33,633 bases of DNA from the NCBI GenBank assembly GCA_002347815.1, contig DDXV01000019.1:1-33633 (forward strand), given 5' to 3'. This DNA is from Syntrophaceae bacterium UBA2251. GTDB taxonomy: Bacteria; Desulfobacterota; Syntrophia; Syntrophales; UBA2251. Both the position numbers and the translations under genes were made by a program. Below, in pieces: positions 22,787 through 31,141 of the stretch. Numbering within the stretch: the stretch's first letter is position 1; each line of letters begins with the position of its first letter. The notes beneath the pieces are model-generated. The model saw nothing but the letters and a program-made list of their open reading frames with translations, made no database searches and was not told where the DNA came from.

Positions 22787-24124
22787 ATGCTCAAGATCAG
22801 GGGGATCGTACCGCTCGTCGTTCTGGCGCTGATCGCGGGGTGCGGGTGGAGCGACGCGGCCGAGACCATCCGGGACCTCCGCACCCTCCCGCAGGATGCG
22901 CGCGCCTATCTCTCCCCCGCAAGCGAGGCGCAGCCCGCCGCCACCGCGGAAGATCAGGAACGCCTGGACGCCCGGTACAACGAGCAGTTTCTTTCCCCCT
23001 GGCGCCAGACGCAACCCCGGCATGGCGTCGACGAGGTCGCTCGGTCTTTCAAGCGGTACCGGAAGGCGCCGGGCTATGCGGAAAACGGACGCCCCCACGC
23101 GCCCGAATGGATCGACGAACTCAGGGCCCTGGCCCGGTTCGAGACCTATCCGAATGCCGGCTATGCGGGGATGACGATTCGGCCGGCGGACGTCCGGGTT
23201 TTGCCGACGAAAAAGCCGCGCTTCGGGGGGTTGAACGGCTATCCGTTCGATCTCTTCCAGCAAACGGCCCTGCCGGTCAACACACCGGTTTACGTGGTGC
23301 ACGCGACGCGCGACAAGGACTGGCTGCTGGTGGAAACGGCCTGGTTCGTCGGCTGGATTCCCGCGGAGGATGTTGCCCGGATGAGCGAGGCGGGCATCCG
23401 GGCCTGGGAGCGGGGACCCTACGTGACGATCCTCCGCGACGGGGTTCCCGTGTACGGGGCGGCCGACGGGATGTTCCTCTTTCATGCGCCCCTCGGGGCG
23501 ATGTTCCCCCTGGCAAAGGCCCGGGACGACGGCTGGGAGGTTCTCGTGACGGTGGCGAACGAAAAGCGCGAGGCCGTCACCCGATTGGCCTTCGTGGCTT
23601 CAGGTCCGGTCGCCAGAAAACCTCTGCCGCTGACGCCGCGGAACATCGCCGGGCAGATCAACGAGTTGATCCGTGAGCCCTATGGCTGGGGCGGCCTGAA
23701 CGGCAGCCGGGACTGTTCGGCGACCCTGAGGGATCTCTTTGCCCCGTTTGGAATCTGGCTGCCCCGCAACTCCTCCGAGCAGGCCCGTCAGGGGGGCGGG
23801 GTCATCAATCTGAAGCGGCTCAGGCCGGAGGTCAGGAAGGAGCAGATTCTGTCGAGGGGCATCCCCTTCCTGACCCTGCTGTGGGAACCGGGCCACATCA
23901 TGCTGTACGTCGGCAGCGTCCAGGACGAGATTCTGGTGTTTCACAACTTCTGGTCCGTCAAGGCCCGGGACCGCAAAGGCCGTGTCCAGCAGAAAGTCAT
24001 CGTCGGTCAGGCGGCCATCACGACCCTGCATCCCGGCGAGGAGCTGGAGGGGGAAACGGTCCGGACGTCCAACCGGCTCCATGCGCTCTGGGCCATGACG
24101 CTGATGGTTCCCCCGGCGCCGTGA
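22787..24124 (+). CDS. SH3-domain/NlpC-P60 family cell-wall hydrolase lipoprotein (445 aa)
   Basis: A predicted lipoprotein: MLKIRGIVPLVVLALIAGC ends in a lipobox with lipidation Cys19. The middle holds two SH3-type segments (about 125-275) of the kind that precede NlpC/P60 domains, including NTPVYVVHATRDKDWLLVET and WFVGWIPAEDVA. The C-terminal NlpC/P60 domain has the catalytic Cys310 in GSRDCSATLRDLF and His370 in EPGHIMLYVG. YGWGGLNGSRDC is the classic start of this domain. Such enzymes cut peptidoglycan stem peptides, usually between D-Glu and a diamino acid. ATG 22787 has GGAGGAG at 22777-22783. It has its own promoter and converges on the radical SAM gene. Confidence 0.93.
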   Translation: MLKIRGIVPLVVLALIAGCGWSDAAETIRDLRTLPQDARAYLSPASEAQPAATAEDQERLDARYNEQFLSPWRQTQPRHGVDEVARSFKRYRKAPGYAENGRPHAPEWIDELRALARFETYPNAGYAGMTIRPADVRVLPTKKPRFGGLNGYPFDLFQQTALPVNTPVYVVHATRDKDWLLVETAWFVGWIPAEDVARMSEAGIRAWERGPYVTILRDGVPVYGAADGMFLFHAPLGAMFPLAKARDDGWEVLVTVANEKREAVTRLAFVASGPVARKPLPLTPRNIAGQINELIREPYGWGGLNGSRDCSATLRDLFAPFGIWLPRNSSEQARQGGGVINLKRLRPEVRKEQILSRGIPFLTLLWEPGHIMLYVGSVQDEILVFHNFWSVKARDRKGRVQQKVIVGQAAITTLHPGEELEGETVRTSNRLHALWAMTLMVPPAP

Positions 24125-24131
24125 GCGTTTG

Positions 24132-24148
24132 CCGGGGGGAATCCGGCT
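24132..24148. terminator. Short hairpin between convergent genes
   Basis: GCCGG and CCGGC enclose a 7-base loop in the 31-bp gap between the lipoprotein and radical SAM stops. It may terminate in both directions, but there is no T-run. Confidence 0.3.
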
Positions 24149-24155
24149 CCTTGCT

Positions 24156-25499
24156 TCAGGCCGGATATTTTCCCTGGTAATGGGAGCCTTTCCAGCTTTT
24201 CTTGAGGGCCTGATTCAACTTCACGACGGTGTAGAAGTTTGGAATCCGTTTCAGGCTCCACAGGGATCTCATCAGGCGATACTGAGCGGTTGGGAATGAG
24301 TAGAGTTGTCCCTTGATGTAGTTGTTGCCCGTGTAGACCGTTTCGGGTTCAAGGCCGTTCATCCGGTGCACGACGTACGAGAACCGGTATTTGTCCCAGT
24401 CCGCCGGGAAGTCCTGGTAGATCAGCCGTCCCTCGTTTTGCATCCGCTCCATCAGCCGGGTGCCGGGCAGGGGAGTCAGGATGCTGATCTGTACCATGTC
24501 GATGCCCGAATGAACGAGGAAATCCGCCAGTTTCTTGTAATAATCGGGAGACTCCCGGTCATTGCCGATGATAAACGCCCCCAGCACGGCAATGCCGTGC
24601 CGGTGAAACGCATGGACGACCTTTCGGTAATTTTCGATCCCGATCTTCAAATTGGCCCGCTTGTTCATTCCCCGGAGCATGTCTTCGCTGATGGATTCGA
24701 AGCCGATGAAAACGAACATGCACCCGGCACGGGCCGCCAATTCGATGAGTCGTTCATCGTCAGCGGCATTGATGGAGGTCTGCATCCACCATTTCTTGTT
24801 CAGTTTGCGCTGAATCATGCCCTGGAACAGTTCCTTCGCCCGGCGCTTGTCTTCCGGGGTGTGTCCCACCAGATTGTCATCGACAAAAACGACATAGTCC
24901 CCCGTGCACTGAGACAGCTCGTCCAGGACATGCGCTGCACTGCGCTGACGGTAATGCTTCCCCAGATGTCGGGAGACCGAACAGAAATCGCAATCGAAGG
25001 GACAGCCGCGGGAGGTCTGCACCGCCTGCCACAGGTAATTCGGGTGCAGCAGATCGCGCCGCGGGGTGATGCCCGAGCGCGCCAGATCGATTTGAGGGCC
25101 GCTGTATTTCTGGGCCAGTCGCCCCTGCCCGAAGTCGTCCAGCACCTGCTTCCAGATCCCCTCCACTTCTCCCACGACCACCGCGTCCGCGTAGCGCAGG
25201 GCCTCGTCGGGCTTCATGGAGACGTGGATCCCTCCCATGATCACCTTGATGTTGCGCTCCCGATAGACGCGGGCGATTTCGTAGGCCCTGCGGATGTTGC
25301 TCGTAAATGACGTGATGCCGACCAGGTCCGCTTCTTCGAATGCAAACGTCTCGAAATTTTCGTCAAGGATCCGGACGTCCCAGTCACTCGGCGTCGCCGC
25401 CGCCACGTAAGCCAGTCCCAGCGGCGGAAAGGTGGTAATCCGGCTCAACAGGTATCCGCTTTTCCGCCCCACCGGGCTTATCAGCAAAAGTCGTTTCAT
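24156..25499 (-). CDS. B12-binding-domain radical SAM protein (447 aa)
   Basis: Residues about 1-130 form a cobalamin-binding Rossmann-like domain: MKRLLLISPVGRKSG, then DLVGITSFTSNIRRAYEIA and VIMGGIHVSMKPDEA. The radical SAM domain carries C166-X3-C170-X2-C173 in SRGCPFDCDFCSV. YVVFVDDNLVG, FIGFESISEDMLRGMNK and QISILTPLPGTRL are typical of class B/elongator-like members such as the HpnP, HpnR and BchE relatives. The C-terminal 90 residues hold the YxxxxxxPTAQYRLMRSLW region seen in this group. Reaction and substrate cannot be stated: methylation or ring chemistry on a hydrophobic compound is common for close relatives. ATG 25499 is chosen over 25529 because the family begins MKxLLISP. A divergent SAM methyltransferase gene lies 188 bp away. 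Confidence 0.92.
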   Translation of the reverse strand: MKRLLLISPVGRKSGYLLSRITTFPPLGLAYVAAATPSDWDVRILDENFETFAFEEADLVGITSFTSNIRRAYEIARVYRERNIKVIMGGIHVSMKPDEALRYADAVVVGEVEGIWKQVLDDFGQGRLAQKYSGPQIDLARSGITPRRDLLHPNYLWQAVQTSRGCPFDCDFCSVSRHLGKHYRQRSAAHVLDELSQCTGDYVVFVDDNLVGHTPEDKRRAKELFQGMIQRKLNKKWWMQTSINAADDERLIELAARAGCMFVFIGFESISEDMLRGMNKRANLKIGIENYRKVVHAFHRHGIAVLGAFIIGNDRESPDYYKKLADFLVHSGIDMVQISILTPLPGTRLMERMQNEGRLIYQDFPADWDKYRFSYVVHRMNGLEPETVYTGNNYIKGQLYSFPTAQYRLMRSLWSLKRIPNFYTVVKLNQALKKSWKGSHYQGKYPA

Positions 25500-25546
25500 C
25501 GTGTCCGCTCTTACCTCAATGACATCCATGAATGCAACCGTTAAGT

Positions 25547-25564
25547 GGCGCGACGGATCGCGCC
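25547..25564. other. Perfect 7-bp hairpin in the divergent region between radical SAM and methyltransferase genes
   Basis: GGCGCGA (25547-25553) and TCGCGCC (25558-25564) enclose a four-base loop. It would fall in the leader of the minus-strand radical SAM mRNA. It could be an operator or a leader hairpin. Confidence 0.4.
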
Positions 25565-25616
25565 CCCCGGCCTTCCGGTCCTTTGCCGTGGATCAGGGTG
25601 CGGCCCGTCGAAAAAT

Positions 25617-25645
25617 TTGACAACCGCCGGCAAAGCCGTTAAAGG
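25617..25645 (+). promoter_or_regulatory. Candidate promoter of the methyltransferase gene
   Basis: A consensus -35 TTGACA (25617-25622) is followed after 17 bp by a weak -10, TAAAGG (25640-25645). Transcription would begin near 25652, about 35 bases before ATG 25688. Confidence 0.45.
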
Positions 25646-25687
25646 GGTTGCGGCAGGCATGCCATCCCTTTGGCAAGGACAAACCCC

Positions 25688-26515
25688 ATGCAGGAGATGC
25701 CTTTGGCAATACCGCGGGATTTTTATCTCATGGAACATGAAGAGGAAACGTATCGTCTCGAATCGAAGACCCGTCCCGAAGACATACGCCGTCAGGCCCG
25801 ATGGTGCGGGATCAAACCGGGACAGCGCCTCCTCGATCTGGGTTGCGGTCCGGGCAAGACGACCGCGATCCTTCACGACCTGATTCAGCCGGGCGGGTCG
25901 ATCGTCGGACTGGACGCCTCGCCGGAGCGGATCGCCCATGCACAACGGTGCTACGGCTCCCGTGCGGGGATCGAATTCGCCGTCCACGACCTGCGCGAAC
26001 CCTTAAGCCGCTTCGGCACGTTCGACGGCGCCTGGGTCCGCTTCGTCCTGGAGTATTTCCGGCGGGAAAGCCTTGAGATCGTCCGGAATGTTGCGGCCAG
26101 CCTGCATTCGGGGGGGCGGCTGTATCTGATCGATCTGGATCACAATGCCCTCAATCACTACGAACTGCCGGCGCCGATGGCGAAAATCCTGCCCGAAATT
26201 TCGCGATGCCTGGAAGAAATCTACGATTTCGATGCGTACGCGGGTCGCAAGCTCTACGCCCACCTCTTCGATCTGGGTTTTGCGGACATCGCCGTCCACG
26301 TGACGGCCCATCACGTGATCTACGGTGAGAGCCTGGAAGTGGACAGTTACAATTGGATGAAAAAGATCGAGGTGACGGCCCCGCGTCTCACGGATCTTTT
26401 TTCCACGTATCCCGGTGGGTACGACCGCTTCATGGCGGATTTCAAGGAATTCTTCCACAACCCCCGGCGATTTACCTACACCCCCCTGATCCTGTGCAAG
26501 GGAAGGAAGCCCTGA
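25688..26515 (+). CDS. Class I SAM-dependent methyltransferase (275 aa)
   Basis: A Rossmann-fold methyltransferase. Motif I is LLDLGCGPGKTTAIL at residues about 48-62. The acidic end of strand 2 is VGLDASPERIAHA, motif II falls in FDGAWVRFVLEYF, and motif III in LHSGGRLYLIDLDHNALNHY. The region after residue 150 (PEISRCLEEIYDFDAYAGRK) is longer than in minimal methyltransferases and probably shapes the acceptor site. The acceptor is unknown: small molecule, quinone or lipid are all possible. ATG 25688 is preferred, with AAGGA upstream. TTG 25670 and ATG 25697 are alternatives. It is divergent from a B12 radical SAM gene, which may mark a shared pathway. Confidence 0.9.
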   Translation: MQEMPLAIPRDFYLMEHEEETYRLESKTRPEDIRRQARWCGIKPGQRLLDLGCGPGKTTAILHDLIQPGGSIVGLDASPERIAHAQRCYGSRAGIEFAVHDLREPLSRFGTFDGAWVRFVLEYFRRESLEIVRNVAASLHSGGRLYLIDLDHNALNHYELPAPMAKILPEISRCLEEIYDFDAYAGRKLYAHLFDLGFADIAVHVTAHHVIYGESLEVDSYNWMKKIEVTAPRLTDLFSTYPGGYDRFMADFKEFFHNPRRFTYTPLILCKGRKP

Positions 26516-26526
26516 GAGACGGGCCT

Positions 26527-28848
26527 TCAATCCCTGATGCCGGGATCCTCGAAATGAAAACGACCGCTCGTGAACAGCGCGATACAGGCGTCCGCCACAT
26601 CCGGATCGTATGCCACGCCCCGTTTGGCGCGTATTTCATCGAGCGCCTTTTCGATGCCTAACGCCGGCCGATAGGGGCGGTGGCTGGCCATCGCCTCGAC
26701 GACGTCCGCCACGGTGATGATGCGCGCCTCGAGGATGATGTCTTGCCCGGCGATCCCCCTCGGGTAACCGGATCCATCCATGGTTTCGTGGTGCTGGTAG
26801 ACGATCTGGGCAATGGGCGGCGTGAAATCGACCTTGTCCAGGATGTTGTACCCCGTTTCCGGATGATTCTTGATCAGGGCGAACTCGCCGCTGTTCAGCT
26901 TGCCCGGCTTGCTCAGGATCTCCGCGGGGACGTTGATTTTGCCGATGTCGTGGATGAGCCCCGCCATGTGGATCGTCGTCACGCGCTCTTCCGGCAGCTC
27001 CATCTCGCGGGCGATGGCCGCGGCCAGGTCGGCCACCCGCCGTTGGTGACCGGCGGTGTAGGGATCGCGGGACTCGGCAATGAGCGAGATGACGCTGATC
27101 GTGCTCGACATGGCCAGCTGAAGCTTTTCGTAGCTTTTTTTCAACTCGACTTCGGAGCGTCTCAGATCCGTCATGTCCTTGAAGATGCCCACCAGGCTGT
27201 CCACACGTCCGTCCGCGTCGATATTGGGGGCGCAGTTGAAGGAAAAGTTGTGCTCGATCCCGGAACAGTCCCTGATCGTCAACAGGACATCCATCAGGGT
27301 CTCTTTGTTTTCCCTGACGCCTTTCAGCAACTGGACGAGGCGGTGGGAATCCTGTTCATCGACGAATGCGGTCAGGGGGCGGGAAACGACCGCTTCCGGG
27401 CGATGGCCCAGGATCCTCTTCCAGGCCGGATTGACGTACAGCAGTTCTCCGCCCTTGTCCAAGGTAAAAATGATGTCCGGCGCACTTTCCGCCAGGATCC
27501 GGAACCGCTTCTCCCGCTCCTGGAGCTTCTCGTAAATCCGGGCGTTGTTGATGCTGATCCCGATCTGGGGGGCGATTCCCATGAGCAGGCTGATGTCCGT
27601 CTGATTCAGCGAACGGTCCGATTTCAGGTTGTCCACCGCGAGCACGCCCTCGGAACGGCCCTCGTAGGTGATGGGGACGCAGATGAAGGACCGGCTGCCC
27701 ATTTTTCTGACGAAGTCCAGACTTCTCGGAGACAAGTCCAGTTCGATCTCGTCGACGTTGTTGATGAGGAGCGGGATCTGTTTTTTAAAACAGACGGCGA
27801 AGGCTCCCCGGGATTGGGGGTTGGTCAGGGAGAATTCCGTTTTCTTCAGATAATCCTCGTAATCCGGAGAATAGCCGTAACCGATCGTGTACACGAGATG
27901 GGTGCGGTCGCTGTTGGCCAGCATCACCATCCCCCGGCCGAATTCGAGATTCTTTTCCAGGGCGGACAGCAGATATTTCAACAGCAATTCGGTGTCCAGG
28001 GCACTGGACACGTACTGCCCGATCTCCCTGATCAGGACGGCGTTGTTGTAACGGGCGTTGATCTGCTCCAGAAGGGTCTCTGCGGTGCCTCCGCTGGTTT
28101 CAAGGATTTTCTTCAGTTCCGCTTTTTCCAGCATCGAAGCCCGCAGGAGGGCGCCCAGGATCACCAGGAGGGCCACGGATGAGAAAACGAAGGCGTACCG
28201 GCCCGAGAGGGTGAAGATCAGGACAAGAAAGACGAACAGAAACGCAAGTGCCGTGTAGCCGCTGATCCGTTTCCAGAGGGAGGACCGGGTGGGCTCCCAG
28301 GTGATGATATACTGGCAGCGGTCTCCCCCGCGGTGCATGCAAACGGGATGGTCGATGCGAGGGAATCTGCCCGTCAGCAGTTTTGAAATGCCTTCCAGAG
28401 ACCCCCGCCGGTTTTCACACTGGTAGGGCTTTTCTTCCACGCCGGGTTTTTGCCTGACGGTGATTTCCGCCTGATTGGTTTTCAACGAGCGCGCCTGGAG
28501 CAAACACGCCCGGCTGACCTGGTTATACAGTTTTGCAACGACCGAATAGGCCGTTTTCGGCGCGATGAAACCGGACACATAGTTTGCCATGGCCCCCGAG
28601 GCCTTCGAAAGGGGGGAAAAACGCCCCACTTCCAAGGCAATGTCCGGGTTTCCCGTCAGCTTCACCACCCTCTCATGGAAACGGTCCACCTGGTCCTGGT
28701 TGAACCAGTGTCCCCCGTCGTTAACCTGGTAGATGGTTATTCCGGATTCGTTCAGCATGGATTTTGTATCCAGGCCCGGATAGTGAATGTCGAGATACTC
28801 GACGAACGTCTTGATGATCCGGCTGTTGTAGAGGTCTGCATCGTTCAC
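26527..28848 (-). CDS. Membrane sensor with GAF, PAS and HD-GYP cyclic-di-GMP phosphodiesterase domains (773 aa)
   Basis: Residues 1-185 are a soluble N-terminal sensor region that I cannot assign. It ends with a Cys pair in HPVCMHRGGDRCQY, reminiscent of V4R-type ligand-binding domains. Two membrane segments follow at about 198-215 and 219-237, then a short coiled coil. A GAF domain spans about 275-435 and a PAS domain about 445-560 (FRILAESAPDIIFTLDKGGE). The HD-GYP domain (about 580-760) has HDIGK, HPETGYNIL and the full HHETMDGSGYPRG motif with GIAG following. It is therefore predicted to be an active phosphodiesterase hydrolysing c-di-GMP. Its start overlaps the stop of the PilZ gene by 4 bp (ATGA), so a c-di-GMP binder and a c-di-GMP hydrolase are made together. 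Confidence 0.93.
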   Translation of the reverse strand: MNDADLYNSRIIKTFVEYLDIHYPGLDTKSMLNESGITIYQVNDGGHWFNQDQVDRFHERVVKLTGNPDIALEVGRFSPLSKASGAMANYVSGFIAPKTAYSVVAKLYNQVSRACLLQARSLKTNQAEITVRQKPGVEEKPYQCENRRGSLEGISKLLTGRFPRIDHPVCMHRGGDRCQYIITWEPTRSSLWKRISGYTALAFLFVFLVLIFTLSGRYAFVFSSVALLVILGALLRASMLEKAELKKILETSGGTAETLLEQINARYNNAVLIREIGQYVSSALDTELLLKYLLSALEKNLEFGRGMVMLANSDRTHLVYTIGYGYSPDYEDYLKKTEFSLTNPQSRGAFAVCFKKQIPLLINNVDEIELDLSPRSLDFVRKMGSRSFICVPITYEGRSEGVLAVDNLKSDRSLNQTDISLLMGIAPQIGISINNARIYEKLQEREKRFRILAESAPDIIFTLDKGGELLYVNPAWKRILGHRPEAVVSRPLTAFVDEQDSHRLVQLLKGVRENKETLMDVLLTIRDCSGIEHNFSFNCAPNIDADGRVDSLVGIFKDMTDLRRSEVELKKSYEKLQLAMSSTISVISLIAESRDPYTAGHQRRVADLAAAIAREMELPEERVTTIHMAGLIHDIGKINVPAEILSKPGKLNSGEFALIKNHPETGYNILDKVDFTPPIAQIVYQHHETMDGSGYPRGIAGQDIILEARIITVADVVEAMASHRPYRPALGIEKALDEIRAKRGVAYDPDVADACIALFTSGRFHFEDPGIRD

Positions 28849-30896
28849 TTCGACACCATTTTCCCGAGAAGATGCTTGAGCAGAAACCGCAGGGTCAACC
28901 TGGTTTTGTTCTCCATGTATTCGACGTACTCCTTGCCATACTGGGTATCCAGTATCCAGAGGAGATACCGTTTTTCCCCCGGTATCCCTTCCTGGGCGGG
29001 ATACGTGGCGGGGTAGATCATGAGGGGCACGCTGTCCGTCTCATATTCGCTCGCCAGCCCGTCGAGGGCGGCGCTCAGGACCTGCCAGGGAAGGCCCGCC
29101 GGGTCGGTTACGACGACCTTGATGCTGTTGAGGAGTTCGGAAAGATTGAATCCGGGAGAGGAGCGGTCGACCACGAGCAGGGCCTTCAGCGTCTGTTCGT
29201 GGAGCAGTTCGTAGGTGTGACACTGCCGGAGAAACCCGTGCCTGCGATAGACCTCTTCCAGGGGTTCGCAGCCGGGGTCCGTCTGTCCGAGGCGCAGCAC
29301 GTCCAGAAGCAGGCCGCCGGAGGCGTTCCGGTAGAATTGCTCCAGTTCCGGCAGGTGGCGGGTCTCGAACGCCCCAAGGTGCCAGCCCGGGGGCAGGGAC
29401 GCCCGGGGTCCGTTCATCGGGCGATTCAGGTAGGCGAACAGGTCCAGGGAGCAGGCCCGGGGATTGCCGAGATCTCTCGCAAAACCGCCGAAGAAGAGAT
29501 TGGTGAAGTAGTTTTCCGGCCGGAAATAGAACATCATGTGATCGATGCGAATCGAGGGATACCGATAGAGGCCGTCGAAGAACTTGAGGATGTTTTTCAG
29601 GACGAACAGCCCCGTCCGCTTTCCTTGCAGCGGTCGGGCTGCAAGGTGATGGACCATCCAGGCCCGCTGATACGCGCGGAAAATGGAAACGTGGCCGTAA
29701 ACCCGGTCATTTTCCTGCAGGGTGAAGTGGGCCTCGATGTCCTGATCCTCGCAGTACAGCCTGCGGTAGGTGTCCTTGAAGGCCTCACGCGCGGATTGGA
29801 TGAGATGGTATTTCTGGGGATAGATGAACCCCGTGTCGAAGAAGAACTCCCAGAGCGCGTCCGTCTCTATCTCGCAGCTGAACCGGGCCAGGGAACTCCC
29901 CGAATGGACCATCAGGTGGCTGAGATGGCGGTAGGCACGGAAGTCCATGTCCAGGATGGCGAACCCGCAGCGAACCCGTCCCTTCGCGATCTTGCGCCGA
30001 TAGATCACCTGCGCTGTGCAGGTGATGCCGCTGGCCCCGGCCGGCCGGATTTCCAGATTGTCGATGATCAACCCCGGCATCAGGACGGTGTCGTCCGCCT
30101 GTTCCTCGACGGCGAATCCGGAGAAGGTCAGGTCCGTGACGCTTCGCCGTATGGGCTTTCCGAGGCAGGGATGCACGAAATGAACGGACGGAGGGGGCGT
30201 GAGGCGCAGGCGGGGCGTCCGGATCTTCTGTTTGCGGAAGCGCTTGATTTCCCCGCGCAGGGGCGCCAGAACCAGTTCCCTTTCCCGCAAGTTGCCCGTC
30301 TGGCGCAGGCATCGGCAGGGGCCGGAGAAGAGGATCCGTTCGCCCTTCCGCAGGCAGATCGTGATCGAATCGTCCGGGTTCATCCAGATGAAGGAAAGGC
30401 CGGGCTCCGCTTCAAGGCGGACACGGAAGGCGAAGGGACTGAAATCGACGAGATCGCCCCGGGCACTAAAACCGCTCTGCGTCAGCGTGACCTCGGTGTC
30501 CCGGCAGGCGTGCCGCCGGGCGCGCCGTTTGCCCAAAAGATATCCCGTCTCCGGCAGGGCGGCGGAGAACCCGGTTTCGTCACACCCCGTGAGCCGAACC
30601 GGGAACAGGACGAGCGAGAGACCGTCCTCCACGATCACATGGAGCGGCCGGGCGTTTTCGGAAAACCGCGGAGCGCCTTGAGCCCAGAGACAGCGGATCT
30701 CTTCCGCCGCGCAGGATTCCAGGCGGCCTTGAACGAGAAGATCTTCATGATGCTCGGGATCGCCGACATGAACGAGGATATTTCCGTTCATGAAATGGAG
30801 GCGGTGGATCGTGTTGATCAGATGCTTCTTGCCAATGACCGGGGCGGAACGGGTTGCTTCCAGCAGGTCCCGGTGGAGAAAGAGCCGTATCGGCAT
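28845..30896 (-). CDS. PilZ-domain protein with a large C-terminal domain of unknown function (683 aa)
   Basis: Residues about 125-345 hold two PilZ-like barrels. The first has an Arg-rich start (KRRARRHACR) followed by VDFSPFAF, where the Gly of the consensus D/NxSxxG is replaced. The second has KIRTPRLRL and the better-preserved DLTFSGFAVEE. This suggests c-di-GMP binding by at least the second barrel. Residues 1-120 are an uncharacterised N-terminal part. Residues about 350-683 include FIYPQKYHLIQSAREAFKDT, GLFVLKNILKFFDGLYRYP and a late LLVVDRSSPGFNLSELLNS. The layout recalls GNAT-like acyltransferases, but I cannot confirm it. No membrane segment is seen. It is the first gene of an operon with the HD-GYP phosphodiesterase. 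Confidence 0.8.
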   Translation of the reverse strand: MPIRLFLHRDLLEATRSAPVIGKKHLINTIHRLHFMNGNILVHVGDPEHHEDLLVQGRLESCAAEEIRCLWAQGAPRFSENARPLHVIVEDGLSLVLFPVRLTGCDETGFSAALPETGYLLGKRRARRHACRDTEVTLTQSGFSARGDLVDFSPFAFRVRLEAEPGLSFIWMNPDDSITICLRKGERILFSGPCRCLRQTGNLRERELVLAPLRGEIKRFRKQKIRTPRLRLTPPPSVHFVHPCLGKPIRRSVTDLTFSGFAVEEQADDTVLMPGLIIDNLEIRPAGASGITCTAQVIYRRKIAKGRVRCGFAILDMDFRAYRHLSHLMVHSGSSLARFSCEIETDALWEFFFDTGFIYPQKYHLIQSAREAFKDTYRRLYCEDQDIEAHFTLQENDRVYGHVSIFRAYQRAWMVHHLAARPLQGKRTGLFVLKNILKFFDGLYRYPSIRIDHMMFYFRPENYFTNLFFGGFARDLGNPRACSLDLFAYLNRPMNGPRASLPPGWHLGAFETRHLPELEQFYRNASGGLLLDVLRLGQTDPGCEPLEEVYRRHGFLRQCHTYELLHEQTLKALLVVDRSSPGFNLSELLNSIKVVVTDPAGLPWQVLSAALDGLASEYETDSVPLMIYPATYPAQEGIPGEKRYLLWILDTQYGKEYVEYMENKTRLTLRFLLKHLLGKMVSK

Positions 30897-31020
30897 GAAT
30901 GTTCCGCCCCCCTTACGCCTGCCGGCACGCCGGATGTCCGCGGCAAGGCAGACGTCTTTTTTGCCCCTCGATTCTCAATCCGGCTTGAACAACGATGTTG
31001 CGGAAATCGCCCCTTCATAA

Positions 31021-31066
31021 GCCTGCGCCCCTCGGGTCCGGGTTGCAGGCCGGCGGATGCCTGCGC
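31021..31066 (-). promoter_or_regulatory. Leader region with mutually exclusive hairpins upstream of the PilZ gene
   Basis: On the minus strand GCGCAGGC occurs twice (31066-31059 and 31028-31021) on either side of GGCCTGC (31051-31045). The central element can pair with either copy, giving two alternative stems within the predicted leader of about 190 bases. It does not match the c-di-GMP-I or -II riboswitch consensus as I know them. Confidence 0.35.
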
Positions 31067-31096
31067 TGAAGGAGGTCGTGATCTCTTTGGGTGGGA

Positions 31097-31126
31097 TGTA
31101 TACCGTCCAATCGTTTCGTTTGTCAA
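31097..31126 (-). promoter_or_regulatory. Sigma70-type promoter of the PilZ/HD-GYP operon
   Basis: On the minus strand a perfect -35 TTGACA (31121-31126) and TATACA (31097-31102) are 18 bp apart. The -35 lies about 16 bp after the nfnB stop. Transcription would begin near 31090, leaving a leader of about 195 bases. Confidence 0.65.
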
Positions 31127-31141
31127 CGGCTATCTGAAAAT

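Noticed and set aside
30897..31090. GEMM (c-di-GMP-I) riboswitch in the PilZ/HD-GYP leader
   Set aside because: The conserved CACGCAxAGGGCAAACC-type block and GCGGGG receptor are missing; only alternative GC-rich stems remain.
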